From an uncultured Bacteroides sp. (lineage in GTDB: Bacteria; Bacteroidota; Bacteroidia; Bacteroidales; Bacteroidaceae): a DNA stretch of 64,000 bases. Positions 51,998 through 60,870 of the stretch are shown in pieces. The DNA lies in the NCBI GenBank assembly GCA_944322285.1, contig CALUOR010000003.1, positions 62,001-126,000 of the forward strand. The letters are read 5' to 3'. Made by a program: the position numbers and the translations under genes. Each line of letters opens with the position of its first letter. The stretch's first letter is position 1. The notes beneath the pieces are model-generated. The model had not been told where the DNA came from and searched no databases. It saw only the letters and a program-made list of their open reading frames with translations.

Positions 51998-52005
51998 TAA
52001 CTTTG
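51998..52005 (+). promoter_or_regulatory. -7 promoter box of the DUF4199 gene
   Basis: TAACTTTG followed by C lies 20 bases before ATG 52026 and excludes the upstream in-frame start at 51885. Confidence 0.6.
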
Positions 52006-52025
52006 CGCACCAAAATGAAGAAAGT

Positions 52026-52577
52026 ATGCAAACGAAGAAAGGCAATATGCAACAATACGCCATGATATTCGGCACCTACATGGGGATTTTCTGGATACTG
52101 AAGTTCGCACTTATCCCCTTAGGGCTCACCCACCCGTTTCTTTCCTTGCTCTTCATCTGCCTCACGATATGTGTCCCGTTCATGGGCTATTATTATACGA
52201 GGCTGTACAGGGACAGGGTGTGCGGAGGCGTCATCCCGTTCATGCACGCATGGTCGTTCAACATCCTGATGTACATGTGCGCGGCCTTGCTTACGGCCAT
52301 TGCCCACTATGTGTACTTCCAATATATTGATGAAGGATACATACTTAATACCTGCCGAGAGACGCTGGAGACATTGATGAGCACACCGGGCATGGAAGTT
52401 AATAGCGGGCAGATAAAGCAAGCGTTAGAAACGATGGAAAGGCTTACCCCGGTGGACATCATGTTGAACATGCTTCAAACCAATGTATTCTTCTGTGTGT
52501 TGCTGGGCATTCCTACGGCCCTGTTGGTGATGCGGAACAAGCCGAAAGACAACCTGTATATCCCTAACGAACAATAA
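52026..52577 (+). CDS. DUF4199 membrane protein
   Basis: The 183-residue protein, from ATG 52026 (MQTKKGNMQQYAMIFGTYMG), has about four membrane segments (around residues 13-33, 37-57, 70-95 and 150-170) and a soluble loop rich in Met, Glu and Thr between the last two. This is the layout of DUF4199, a Bacteroidetes membrane family of unknown function. A glycosyltransferase gene follows after 20 bases, as often seen, so it may help in lipid-linked sugar transfer, by context only. Confidence 0.8.
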   Translation: MQTKKGNMQQYAMIFGTYMGIFWILKFALIPLGLTHPFLSLLFICLTICVPFMGYYYTRLYRDRVCGGVIPFMHAWSFNILMYMCAALLTAIAHYVYFQYIDEGYILNTCRETLETLMSTPGMEVNSGQIKQALETMERLTPVDIMLNMLQTNVFFCVLLGIPTALLVMRNKPKDNLYIPNEQ

Positions 52578-52597
52578 CGAATATACTTATATTATAT

Positions 52598-53554
52598 ATG
52601 AACATCTCGATAGTCATACCTCTTTATAACGAAGAAGAATCCTTGCCCGAACTTTTCGCGTGGATAAAACGAGTGATGGAGGCCAACGGATTCACTTACG
52701 AGGTTATTTTCGTCAACGATGGAAGTACGGACGGCTCGTGGAAAGTCATCGAGGCACTTTGTGCCAAACACCGCGAAGCAGTGAGGGGCATAAAGTTTCG
52801 CCGAAACTACGGCAAGTCACCCGCTTTGTTTTGCGGTTTCCAGGCGGCTCAGGGCGACGTGGTCATCACCATGGACGCCGACCTTCAGGACAGTCCCGAC
52901 GAGATACCCGAACTCTACCGCATGATAACGGAAGAAGGGTACGATTTGGTGTCGGGCTGGAAGAAGAAACGCTACGACCCCTTGTCGAAAACCATCCCTA
53001 CCAAGCTCTTCAACGCCACGGCACGCCGGGTGTCGGGCATCAAGAACCTGCACGACTTCAACTGCGGGCTGAAAGCTTACCGGAAGGATGTCATCAAAAA
53101 TATCGAGGTATATGGGGAGATGCACCGCTACATCCCTTATTTGGCCAAGAACGCCGGCTTCACCAAGATTGGGGAAAAGGTGGTACACCACCAGGCGCGC
53201 AAGTTCGGAAAGACGAAGTTCGGAGGGCTGAACCGCTTTTTCAATGGTTATCTGGACTTGATTTCCTTGTGGTTCCTTTCCACATTCGGCGTCAAGCCCA
53301 TGCACTTCTTCGGTTTTTTGGGCTCGCTGATGTTCATCATCGGATTCATAGCCGTCATCATCGTGGGCATGAGCAAGCTTTATGCCATGAGCCACGGCAT
53401 GCCCTACCGCTTGGTGACCGACTCGCCCTATTTCTACTTGGCCTTGACATCGATGATTATCGGGACGCAACTGTTCGTGGCCGGATTCTTGGGCGAACTG
53501 ATTTCGCGCAACTCAACTGAACGTAATAAATATCAAATAGAAAAAACAATCTGA
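52598..53554 (+). CDS. family 2 glycosyltransferase with C-terminal membrane hairpin
   Basis: The 318-residue protein has the GT-A domain of dolichyl-phosphate-mannose-synthase-like enzymes: ISIVIPLYNEEESLPELF, FVNDGSTDGSW, VITMDADLQDSPDEIPELY and FNCGLKAYRKDV. Two membrane segments close the chain (about residues 235-262 and 280-300), followed by a short basic tail. Such enzymes load a sugar on polyprenyl phosphate at the inner membrane. It follows the DUF4199 gene after 20 bases and precedes the DUF6452 gene by 3. Confidence 0.92.
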   Translation: MNISIVIPLYNEEESLPELFAWIKRVMEANGFTYEVIFVNDGSTDGSWKVIEALCAKHREAVRGIKFRRNYGKSPALFCGFQAAQGDVVITMDADLQDSPDEIPELYRMITEEGYDLVSGWKKKRYDPLSKTIPTKLFNATARRVSGIKNLHDFNCGLKAYRKDVIKNIEVYGEMHRYIPYLAKNAGFTKIGEKVVHHQARKFGKTKFGGLNRFFNGYLDLISLWFLSTFGVKPMHFFGFLGSLMFIIGFIAVIIVGMSKLYAMSHGMPYRLVTDSPYFYLALTSMIIGTQLFVAGFLGELISRNSTERNKYQIEKTI

Positions 53555-53557
53555 CCT

Positions 53558-54046
53558 ATGAAGAATCTATTCAAACTTCTGTGTATGGGAGCCATGGCGT
53601 ACGTGCTCTGTGGTGTCATATCCGCCTGCTCCGAAGAGGCTGATTGCTCCATGGTGGACAACCGGGGCATGATGGTATGCAATTTCTATACCATAGACCC
53701 CAACACCGGCGTGTCGGAGAAGGCCATCCTCGACTCGCTTACAGTGACCGCACGGGGTACGGACTCGGTCATCATCAACCGCATGACGGAGGTTTCCAGC
53801 ATCACCCTGCCCTTGCGTTACACGGCCGATTCTACGGAACTTATCTTCCGCTATACGGCCCACCTGACCGATACTCTCGTTATCCGCCACACTAATACGC
53901 CTTACTTCGTATCCATGGATTGCGGATACCAAATGAAGCAAAGCATCACCGGGGCGCGCTATACACGCCGTTACCTCGACTCGCTCTATGTATCAAACTC
54001 TGAAACCAGCATCAATGGCACGGAAAATATTCAGTTGTTTTATTAG
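53558..54046 (+). CDS. DUF6452 lipoprotein
   Basis: The 162-residue protein has a lipoprotein signal (MKNLFKLLCMGAMAYVLCGV then ISAC) and a beta-rich mature part with two cysteines (DCSMVDNRG and MDCGYQMKQ) that may pair. This fits DUF6452, a Bacteroidales envelope family of unknown role. The gene begins 3 bases after the glycosyltransferase and overlaps the next gene by 32 bases, so four or more genes here form one operon. Confidence 0.8.
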   Translation: MKNLFKLLCMGAMAYVLCGVISACSEEADCSMVDNRGMMVCNFYTIDPNTGVSEKAILDSLTVTARGTDSVIINRMTEVSSITLPLRYTADSTELIFRYTAHLTDTLVIRHTNTPYFVSMDCGYQMKQSITGARYTRRYLDSLYVSNSETSINGTENIQLFY

Positions 54047-54806
54047 CCTGCTCTTGTGCCTGCTTGTGGCGATGCCTGCGTATGCCCAATATGGCAACGC
54101 GGGGCAAGACCGCTCCAAGTTGCCCGTGGCACACAAGAAGAAGAAGGAGAAGGACCCCAACATTCCTGTATACCCCTTACTCAACGGTCTGGAGGTAGGC
54201 GTAGACTTGTGGGGACCGGGAAACGCTTTGTTCGGTTCGGACAACTTCAGTGCGGAGGCCATGGCGGCACTGAACATGAAGAACCGCTTCTTTCCTACCG
54301 TAGAGATAGGTTACGGTAAATCGGATAGCTGGAACGAGGAAGGCATCCATTACAAGACGGGAGCGCCCTACTTCCGCTTCGGCATGGATTACAACGCATT
54401 CTACAAGAAGAAATACCTGCACAAGCTCCTGGTGGGCTTGCGCTATGGAATCAGTAGTTTCAAATACGACGTAGCCAGCCTCGGTATAGACGACCCCGTT
54501 TTTGGAGGACACTTCAATCCGAACATCGTGGACGGTGTATGGGGCGAAAGCATTCCTTTCAACCATCCGGGTATGAAGAGTATCATGCAATGGATTGAGT
54601 TATGCGGAAGCATCCGGGCGCATATATGGCGCGACTTATACATGGGCTGGAGCGTACGTTTCAAGTTCCGCCTTTCGGCATCCACTGGCACATATGGCGA
54701 CCCGGCCTATGTACCCGGCTTTGGCACGTTTGGCTCCAATACGCTTGGCATTACCTATACCATTGTATATAAATTACCTGTACTTAACAAAGACAAAAAA
54801 CCATGA
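54015..54806 (+). CDS. DUF6048 outer-membrane barrel-like protein
   Basis: The 263-residue protein is taken from ATG 54015 (MARKIFSCFISLLLCLLVAMPAYA), which gives a signal peptide; the upstream start at 53988 lacks one. A basic linker (KKKKEKDPN) follows, then alternating strands such as RFFPTVEIGYGKSD and LLVGLRYGISSFKYD, typical of a small outer-membrane barrel. It matches DUF6048, found next to DUF6452. It overlaps that gene by 32 bases and mntP by 4, so it is cotranslated with both. Confidence 0.8.
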   Translation: MARKIFSCFISLLLCLLVAMPAYAQYGNAGQDRSKLPVAHKKKKEKDPNIPVYPLLNGLEVGVDLWGPGNALFGSDNFSAEAMAALNMKNRFFPTVEIGYGKSDSWNEEGIHYKTGAPYFRFGMDYNAFYKKKYLHKLLVGLRYGISSFKYDVASLGIDDPVFGGHFNPNIVDGVWGESIPFNHPGMKSIMQWIELCGSIRAHIWRDLYMGWSVRFKFRLSASTGTYGDPAYVPGFGTFGSNTLGITYTIVYKLPVLNKDKKP

Positions 54807-55390
54807 GTGGATTTGAAATCTGGCTTATAGCCATAGGTCTGGCCATGGATTGCTTCGCGGTGTCTATTGCCAGCGGCATTTTGTTGAAACGTGTGTGGTG
54901 GCGTCCTATGCTGGTGATGGCCTTCTTCTTCGGATTTTTCCAAGCCTTGATGCCCTTGATAGGATGGGCCTGCGCCAATACTTTCAGCCATCTGATAGAG
55001 GACATCGACCATTGGATAGCTTTTGCCATTCTGGCTTTCCTAGGCGGACGCATGGTGCATGAATCTTTCAAAGAAGAAGAGTGTCGGCATGAATACGACC
55101 CCACCAACTTGCGAGTAGTCACCATGCTGGCTATAGCCACAAGCATCGACGCACTGGCCATTGGCGTGTCATTCGCCTTCCTGGGTATGAAGGACATGGC
55201 CACCATCCTTCCCCCGGTAAGTGTCATCGGTTTTGTGTCGTTCGCTCTTTCGTTAGTGGGACTTGGATTGGGCATCCGCTTCGGGTGCGGCATCGCCCGA
55301 CGCCTGAAGCCAGATCTCTTAGGAGGTGTTATCCTCATCCTCATCGGCATAAAAATACTCATTGAACACTTGATACAACACTATGGATAA
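54803..55390 (+). CDS. mntP: manganese efflux pump MntP
   Basis: MntP exports excess Mn(II) across the inner membrane. The 195-residue protein has six membrane segments and the family acid motifs: IAIGLAMDCFAVSIASG in the first, and ATSIDALAIGVSFAF in the fourth, both with the conserved Asp. A cytoplasmic loop with EEECRHEYDP follows the third segment. E. coli mntP is regulated by a Mn riboswitch; I see none here, as the start overlaps the preceding gene by 4 bases (ATGA). Confidence 0.95.
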   Translation: MSGFEIWLIAIGLAMDCFAVSIASGILLKRVWWRPMLVMAFFFGFFQALMPLIGWACANTFSHLIEDIDHWIAFAILAFLGGRMVHESFKEEECRHEYDPTNLRVVTMLAIATSIDALAIGVSFAFLGMKDMATILPPVSVIGFVSFALSLVGLGLGIRFGCGIARRLKPDLLGGVILILIGIKILIEHLIQHYG

Positions 55391-56402
55391 GAAAATGAAA
55401 CGCAATCTTGTATGGGTGCTTGTGCTCGTATTAGGCACCGTGTGGATATTGGCACGCCACAACCAGCCCATGCCTTACCAAAAGGATAGCGGACTGATAT
55501 TCGGTACCGTCTACAACATCACTTATCAGCACGCCACGAACTTGAAGAAAGAAATAGAAACTGAACTCCGAAGATTTGACGGCTCCCTATCCCCCTTCAA
55601 CGATACAGCCGTTATTACCCGCATCAACCGGGGCGAGGACATCGCGGCCGATTCATTCTTTTGTACCGTCTTCCGGCGCAGCATGGAGATTTCACGCGAG
55701 ACGGAGGGTGCGTTCGACATCACCGTGGCTCCTTTGGTCAATGCTTGGGGATTCGGCTTCAAGCAAGGCTCTTTTCCCGACTCGGCGCGCATTGACAGCC
55801 TCCGCCAACTCGTAGGATATAAAAAGGTAAGTCTCACGCACGAGAGTAAGGTGGTGAAAGAAGACCCACGTATCATGCTGGATTGTAGTGCGGTGGCCAA
55901 AGGTTATGCCGTAGATGTCATAGCCGGTTTGCTCCACCGGAAAGGCATCGCCAATTTCATGGTGGACATCGGAGGCGAAGTGGTGGTAAGCGGACGCAAT
56001 CCGCAAGACACCTTATGGCGCATCGGCATCAATAAGCCCGTGGATGATTCGCTCTCCTTGAACCAAGAGCTTCAAACGGTGCTTAACGTGTCCGGTGTAG
56101 GTATAGCCACATCGGGGAACTATCGCAATTTCTATTACCACGAAGGCAAAAAATACGCCCATACCATCAACCCCATGACGGGCTATCCAGCTTTGCATAA
56201 CCTGCTCTCGGCCACGGTCATTGCCCGCGATTGCATGAGTGCTGACGCTTATGCCACGGCATGCATGGTGATGGGGCTGGAGAAAGCTACAGGTTTTGTG
56301 GAGTCTCGTCCGGACATCGACGCCTACTTCATCTACGCCGACTCTACGGGACATTATGGGACATATATGACCCGTGGCATGGAGCGTTTTCTTAAAGAAT
56401 AA
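55383..56402 (+). CDS. apbE: FAD:protein FMN transferase ApbE
   Basis: ApbE attaches FMN to a threonine of exported flavoproteins such as NqrB/NqrC and RnfG, in the periplasm. The 339-residue protein has an N-terminal membrane anchor (VWVLVLVLGTVWILA). Signatures are FDGSLSPFNDTAVITRIN, FDITVAPLVNAWGFG, MLDCSAVAKGYAVDVIA, MVDIGGEVVVSG and YAHTINPMTGYP. The length fits the family. It overlaps mntP by 8 bases and ends its operon; palindrome array E follows. Confidence 0.95.
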   Translation: MDKKMKRNLVWVLVLVLGTVWILARHNQPMPYQKDSGLIFGTVYNITYQHATNLKKEIETELRRFDGSLSPFNDTAVITRINRGEDIAADSFFCTVFRRSMEISRETEGAFDITVAPLVNAWGFGFKQGSFPDSARIDSLRQLVGYKKVSLTHESKVVKEDPRIMLDCSAVAKGYAVDVIAGLLHRKGIANFMVDIGGEVVVSGRNPQDTLWRIGINKPVDDSLSLNQELQTVLNVSGVGIATSGNYRNFYYHEGKKYAHTINPMTGYPALHNLLSATVIARDCMSADAYATACMVMGLEKATGFVESRPDIDAYFIYADSTGHYGTYMTRGMERFLKE

Positions 56403-56449
56403 ACGGGACTCAGCCTTTATGAAAATTTGCTAAAGTTCTTGACCGGATG

Positions 56450-56532
56450 GAGGTCTTGTCCTCAACTCTCTTGAGGTCTTGACCTCAGCTATGTCGAGAT
56501 CTTGTCCTCAACGATGCCGAGGTCTTGACCTC
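56450..56532. repeat. palindrome array E, four units, 23 bp period
   Basis: GAGGTCTTGTCCTC (56450), GAGGTCTTGACCTC (56473), GAGATCTTGTCCTC (56496) and GAGGTCTTGACCTC (56519) are exactly 23 bases apart. The full form has 6-base arms GAGGTC/GACCTC around TT. It lies between apbE and the convergent DUF486 gene. Confidence 0.9.
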
Positions 56533-56583
56533 GATTTGGTCGGCCTGAAAGCATCCCGAGACGGTTGCTCTGAACCGGTAATA

Positions 56584-56952
56584 TTATTTATAAAACACGA
56601 AATACACCGCCAGCACTAAACATACGAAGGCTGCAAAGTGATTCCAATGCAAGGCCTCGCCCTTGAAAAACAGGGTGGTGAACACCGTGAACACGATGAG
56701 CGTAATGGTCTCCTGAATGACCTTGAGCTGCATCAGGGAGAAGGGGCCTCCATTCTCCACAAAGCCGATGCGGTTGGCGGGCACCTGAAAGGAATATTCA
56801 AAAAGAGCGATGGCCCATGAGAAGAGTACCACGGCAAAGAGAGGCCAGTTGTTGATGATTTTCATTTCCTGCAACTTCAAGTGCCCGTACCAGGCAAAGG
56901 TCATGAAGATGTTGGACACAATCAAGAGTAAAATGGTGTAAAACGCTTTCAT
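56584..56952 (-). CDS. DUF486 (DMT-like) small membrane protein
   Basis: The 122-residue protein has four membrane segments and matches DUF486, a half-size relative of drug/metabolite transporters. Recognisable parts are FYTILLLIVSNIFMTFAWYG at the start, FEYSFQVPANRIGF, and the last segment VCLVLAVYFVFYK. It probably works as a dimer; the substrate is unknown. It ends the minus-strand pair with ttcA upstream and is convergent with apbE. Confidence 0.88.
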   Translation of the reverse strand: MKAFYTILLLIVSNIFMTFAWYGHLKLQEMKIINNWPLFAVVLFSWAIALFEYSFQVPANRIGFVENGGPFSLMQLKVIQETITLIVFTVFTTLFFKGEALHWNHFAAFVCLVLAVYFVFYK

Positions 56953-56987
56953 TTCAAGTATTTAAATATTAAGTTTCTAATTATCAA

Positions 56988-57728
56988 CTATATTTTCGTT
57001 GGCAAAAGTTCCTCCTGCACGTTCATCATGCTCCCCCAAAGGCTATAGCGCGCTTCGGGATTCATGGCTTCCAACTGACGCAGGATGTCCTTCATGCCCG
57101 TGCGATGCGACTCGTGCTCGTAGGGGCAATGCTTCACCTGCTTGCGGTAGCCTCGTAGAGTAGCCAACTCTTCCAAATCGGTCTCGTGCACCAAACAGAG
57201 GGGACGGATGAGGGTCATGTCGAACTTCTTCATCACCAGGCGCGGGGGCATAGTGGAGAAGGCTCCCTGAAAGACCTGGTTCATGAGGAGCGTCTCCAGA
57301 ATGTCATCCATGTGGTGCCCCAGGGCTATTTTGTTGCATCCCTTCTCCTTGGCCACGGTGAAGAGTGCCTTGCGCCGATTCCATGAGCAGAGGAAGCAGG
57401 GCGACTTGCGCCGGTCGGTCGATGAGTCGAACTCCGCCTCATAGAGCGTGAAAGGCACTCCCCGTTCCTCACAGAAGGAGCGCAGATAGTCCGTATCGCT
57501 TTGGTAAGGTATGTTACGCATTACTACATGCACGGCCTCCACCTCGAAGCGAGGCTTGAAAATGCGTGTCCTGCGTGCCAATAGCTCCGTTAAAGCCAAC
57601 GAGTCCTTGCCACCGGATAGGCCGATGAGCACCCGGTCGCCATCGTCCAGAAGGCCATACTCTACCATGCCCTTGGCCATGCGTCGCTCAATGCGAGCTA
57701 TCAGTTTTCGTTCGTCCAATGTTTGCAT
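56988..57728 (-). CDS. ttcA: tRNA 2-thiocytidine synthetase TtcA family protein
   Basis: TtcA sulfurates cytidine 32 of some tRNAs with ATP and an iron-sulfur cluster. The 246-residue protein, from ATG 57728, has the PP-loop GLSGGKDSLALTELL, the CFLC pair in SPCFLCSWNRRKALF, KIALGHHMDDILETLLMN and CPYEHESHRTGMKDIL. The length is slightly short relative to E. coli TtcA (311), with a reduced C terminus, so a related tRNA-thiolation role is possible. A good -7 box is at 57748-57755 on the minus strand. Confidence 0.88.
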   Translation of the reverse strand: MQTLDERKLIARIERRMAKGMVEYGLLDDGDRVLIGLSGGKDSLALTELLARRTRIFKPRFEVEAVHVVMRNIPYQSDTDYLRSFCEERGVPFTLYEAEFDSSTDRRKSPCFLCSWNRRKALFTVAKEKGCNKIALGHHMDDILETLLMNQVFQGAFSTMPPRLVMKKFDMTLIRPLCLVHETDLEELATLRGYRKQVKHCPYEHESHRTGMKDILRQLEAMNPEARYSLWGSMMNVQEELLPTKI

Positions 57729-57747
57729 ATTTATCTCAATTCGCCCG

Positions 57748-57755
57748 CAAAGGTA
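57748..57755 (-). promoter_or_regulatory. -7 promoter box of ttcA
   Basis: The minus strand reads TACCTTTG, 19 bases before ATG 57728, which rules out the longer in-frame start at 57767. Confidence 0.6.
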
Positions 57756-57808
57756 ATGCAAAAGCACGGATTAAAGAAGAATTAACACTATTGTTCGGGA
57801 ATAATTTG

Positions 57809-57816
57809 TATTTTTG
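57809..57816 (+). promoter_or_regulatory. -7 promoter box of the TPR/PD40 protein gene
   Basis: TATTTTTG matches TAnnTTTG, 18 bases before ATG 57835; an in-frame TTG at 57814 lies inside it and is rejected as a start. Confidence 0.5.
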
Positions 57817-57834
57817 GACACTAATTTAACGAAT

Positions 57835-59274
57835 ATGAAGACCCGATATACCATATTTATATGTATAGCCTTGGCGTTGGCCTCTTTGCCCGCCGTAGGG
57901 CAGACCTTGGCACAAGCCCGCGCCCTGTATGCCAAGGGCGAGTATGCGCAAGCCAAACCCGTCTTTCAACGCTTCGTAAAGTCCGCGCCATCCAATGGAA
58001 ATTATAACCTTTGGTACGGCGTGTGTTGCCTGGAGACGGGTGAGTATGAAGAGTCGGTGCCTTATTTGGAAAAAGCCGTCAAACGCCGGGTACCCAGCGG
58101 ACAATACCACTTGGCACGCGCCTACGACCTGACTTACCGCTTCGAGGAGGCGCAGGAGACCAACGACGCTTACCTGAAAGACCTGAAACGCCGCCGACGC
58201 GATACGTCCCAAGCCGATAGCTTAGGCGAACGCATCCGCACCCATCTGCGTATGTTCAAGGGAGTGGAGCGCGTATGCGCCATCGATAGTTTCGTCATCG
58301 GCAAAGCGGAGTTCCTCAATGCTTACAAAATCAGTCCCGAGTCGGGAAGTCTTGCTCTCTATGCCGATTATTTCGGGGAAGACGGACATACCGGAGGCAC
58401 CGTGTACGAGACGGAGATGGGAAACAAGATGTATTACGGTGAGTTTCAAGAGGACAGCACCTTTAATATCCTGACCCGTTCGAAGATGATGGACGAATGG
58501 AGCCGTCCTACCCCCCTGCCGGGCATCATCAACCAGGGAGTCAATGCCAACTATCCCTTTGTGCTGACTGATGGGGCTACGCTCTACTATGCTTCCGACG
58601 GGCGGGAGTCGATGGGCGGATATGACATCTTTGTCACCCGCTACAACACCAATACGGACACCTACCTCACGCCGGAAAACGTGGGCATGCCCTTCAACTC
58701 ACCTTACAATGATTATATGTATGTGGTGGATGAATTCAACAACCTCGGATGGTTCGCTTCTGACCGCTATCAGCCCGCCGACTCGGTGTGCGTCTACGTC
58801 TTTATCCCCAACGCCTCCAAGCAGGTGTACGACTACGAGACCATGGACCACAAACGTCTCGCTCTCCTGGCCAACTTAAAGGACATCGGCCAGACATGGA
58901 GCGACACCACACTGGTAGAAGAAGCCCGCGAGCGTTTGGCGCAAGCCATGGAGTATCGTCCCAAGGAAAAGAAGGCTTACGACTTTACGTTCATCATCAA
59001 CGATGCATACACGTATCATCAGATGTCTGACTTCCGTTCGCCCCGTGCGAAAGAGTTGTTCACCGCCTATCGCCAACTGGAGCAGGGGCTCCGGCAACAA
59101 AGCGAAACATTGGCCAAGGCTCGTCAGAACTATGCCAACGCCTCCGCGAAAGAAAAGCAACGCCTCGCCCCTTCCATCCTCGACTTGGAGAAGCGCGTAC
59201 GTGCCCTCAGCGAGGAGGTCGGCCAAAAGGCCAAGCAAGTACGGAACACCGAGATACAAGCTCTGCAACATTAA
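57835..59274 (+). CDS. exported TPR and PD40 beta-propeller protein
   Basis: The 479-residue protein has a signal peptide (MKTRYTIFICIALALASLPA), TPR-like helices (residues about 20-125, such as LYAKGEYAQAKPVFQRFV), a PD40/WD40-like propeller portion (NYPFVLTDGATLYYASDGRESMGGYDIFVT in parts, and PYNDYMYVVDEFNNLGWFASDR) and a C-terminal coiled coil. This is the layout of periplasmic proteins related to PorE or Tol-associated scaffolds, but no OmpA domain is attached. It may organise envelope complexes. It has its own promoter and precedes the nfeD-floA pair by 28 bases. Confidence 0.8.
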   Translation: MKTRYTIFICIALALASLPAVGQTLAQARALYAKGEYAQAKPVFQRFVKSAPSNGNYNLWYGVCCLETGEYEESVPYLEKAVKRRVPSGQYHLARAYDLTYRFEEAQETNDAYLKDLKRRRRDTSQADSLGERIRTHLRMFKGVERVCAIDSFVIGKAEFLNAYKISPESGSLALYADYFGEDGHTGGTVYETEMGNKMYYGEFQEDSTFNILTRSKMMDEWSRPTPLPGIINQGVNANYPFVLTDGATLYYASDGRESMGGYDIFVTRYNTNTDTYLTPENVGMPFNSPYNDYMYVVDEFNNLGWFASDRYQPADSVCVYVFIPNASKQVYDYETMDHKRLALLANLKDIGQTWSDTTLVEEARERLAQAMEYRPKEKKAYDFTFIINDAYTYHQMSDFRSPRAKELFTAYRQLEQGLRQQSETLAKARQNYANASAKEKQRLAPSILDLEKRVRALSEEVGQKAKQVRNTEIQALQH

Positions 59275-59302
59275 AATACGAACTACTAATTAAATAATCG
59301 TT

Positions 59303-59773
59303 ATGGAAATTGCCATCATCGCCATCTTGCTTATCGTAGCCATCATCTTTTTCCTGGTCGAACTCTTCGTCCTGCCGGGCATCAGCATCGCCGGTATTCT
59401 GGCAGGTGGATGCTATCTCTACGCCAACTATTACGCCTTCACCCACTTGGGAATGGCCGGAGGCTTCACTACGTTGGGCGTATCGGCCGTGGCGTGCGTG
59501 CTGTGCCTGGTGTGGTTCATGCGCTCCAAGACGCTCGACCGCATATCGCTCAAGACGGACATCACGGGAAGCGTTGACCGCACCGCCGAGCAAAGCGTCA
59601 AGGTGGGTGATACGGGCGTTACCACCACCCGCCTGGCTCTCGTGGGTCATGCCGACATAGCCGGGCATCTCGTGGAGGTGAACTCTGCCGACGGCTTCCT
59701 GGACGAAAAGACACCCGTCATCGTGACCCGCATTACGAATGGCACCATCTTCGTGCAGAGGAATAGTGATTGA
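59303..59773 (+). CDS. short NfeD-like membrane protein
   Basis: The 156-residue protein has two to three membrane segments (about residues 1-25, 28-48 and 52-70) and a C-terminal OB-fold domain of about 70 residues (DITGSVDRTAEQSVKVGDTG in part, GHLVEVNSADGFLDEKTPVIV). It is the short NfeD form without the protease domain. NfeD partners of flotillins sit at the inner membrane and are usually encoded beside them, as here, with floA after 51 bases. The exact role is unclear. Confidence 0.9.
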   Translation: MEIAIIAILLIVAIIFFLVELFVLPGISIAGILAGGCYLYANYYAFTHLGMAGGFTTLGVSAVACVLCLVWFMRSKTLDRISLKTDITGSVDRTAEQSVKVGDTGVTTTRLALVGHADIAGHLVEVNSADGFLDEKTPVIVTRITNGTIFVQRNSD

Positions 59774-59824
59774 AATTTGAGATAATAACAGTAAATAACA
59801 AATCGTTAAATAGTAAATGAACTT

Positions 59825-60826
59825 ATGGACACAAGTACACTCTACCTCACCGGTGCCCTCGTTGTAGGAGGCATCATTTTCCTGGTACTCTTTTTCCATT
59901 ACGTGCCCTTCTTCCTGTGGCTGTCGGCCAAGGTGTCGGGCGTAAGCATCTCATTGGTGCAACTATTCCTGATGCGCATCCGGAACGTGCCGCCTTACGT
60001 CATCGTGCCCGGCCTTATCGAGGCACACAAAGCGGGCTTGAGCAACATCACGCGTGACGGGCTGGAAGCGCACTATCTGGCAGGCGGACACGTAGAAAAG
60101 GTGGTTCACGCCCTGGTGTCGGCCGCTAAAGCCAACATTGAACTTTCCTTCCAGATGGCAACTGCCATCGACCTGGCCGGACGCGACGTGTTCGAAGCCG
60201 TGCAGATGTCCGTCAACCCCAAGGTGATAGACACGCCCCCGGTGACCGCCGTGGCCAAGGATGGCATCCAGCTCATTGCCAAAGCCCGTGTGACGGTGCG
60301 CGCCAACATCCGCCAGTTGGTGGGAGGCGCTGGCGAGGACACCGTACTGGCCCGTGTAGGCGAAGGCATCGTCTCCAGCATCGGCTCATCGGAGAGCCAC
60401 AAGCAAGTGCTGGAAAATCCCGACTCCATCTCCAAGCTCGTGCTCCGCAAGGGACTGGACGCCGGCACCGCCTTCGAGATACTCTCCATCGACATCGCCG
60501 ACATCGACATAGGCAAGAACATCGGCGCCGCCTTGCAGATGGACCAAGCCAACGCGGACAAGAACATCGCCCAAGCCAAGGCCGAAGAGCGTCGCGCCAT
60601 GGCCGTAGCCACCGAACAGGAGATGAAGGCCAAGGCACAGGAAGCCCGCGCCAAGGTGATAGAAGCCGAAGCCGAAGTGCCCAAAGCCATGGCCGAAGCC
60701 TTCCGCAGCGGAAATCTGGGTATCATGGATTACTATCGAATGAAGAACATCGAGGCTGACACCACCATGCGTGAGACCATTGCACGGCCTGCATCGGGAA
60801 GCGGAACAACGCCTTCGGGGAAATAA
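59825..60826 (+). CDS. floA: flotillin-like protein FloA
   Basis: FloA forms membrane microdomain scaffolds. The 333-residue protein has an N-terminal membrane hairpin ([20 protein letters not shown]), the SPFH/PHB region with [23 protein letters not shown] in pieces, [21 protein letters not shown] and [16 protein letters not shown], and an Ala/Glu-rich C-terminal coiled coil ([20 protein letters not shown]). It matches the UPF0365/YqfA group. Its gene follows the NfeD-like gene, the usual pairing. Palindrome array F lies after it. Confidence 0.95.
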   Translation: MDTSTLYLTGALVVGGIIFLVLFFHYVPFFLWLSAKVSGVSISLVQLFLMRIRNVPPYVIVPGLIEAHKAGLSNITRDGLEAHYLAGGHVEKVVHALVSAAKANIELSFQMATAIDLAGRDVFEAVQMSVNPKVIDTPPVTAVAKDGIQLIAKARVTVRANIRQLVGGAGEDTVLARVGEGIVSSIGSSESHKQVLENPDSISKLVLRKGLDAGTAFEILSIDIADIDIGKNIGAALQMDQANADKNIAQAKAEERRAMAVATEQEMKAKAQEARAKVIEAEAEVPKAMAEAFRSGNLGIMDYYRMKNIEADTTMRETIARPASGSGTTPSGK

Positions 60827-60870
60827 TCCTGTATAGGTAAATATTTCACACACATACACAACGCCTTTCC

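Noticed and set aside
56450-56532. CRISPR array
   Set aside because: Units are 14-base palindromes with 9-base spacers, spacers are not unique 30-mers, and no cas genes are present. The same holds for the other five arrays.
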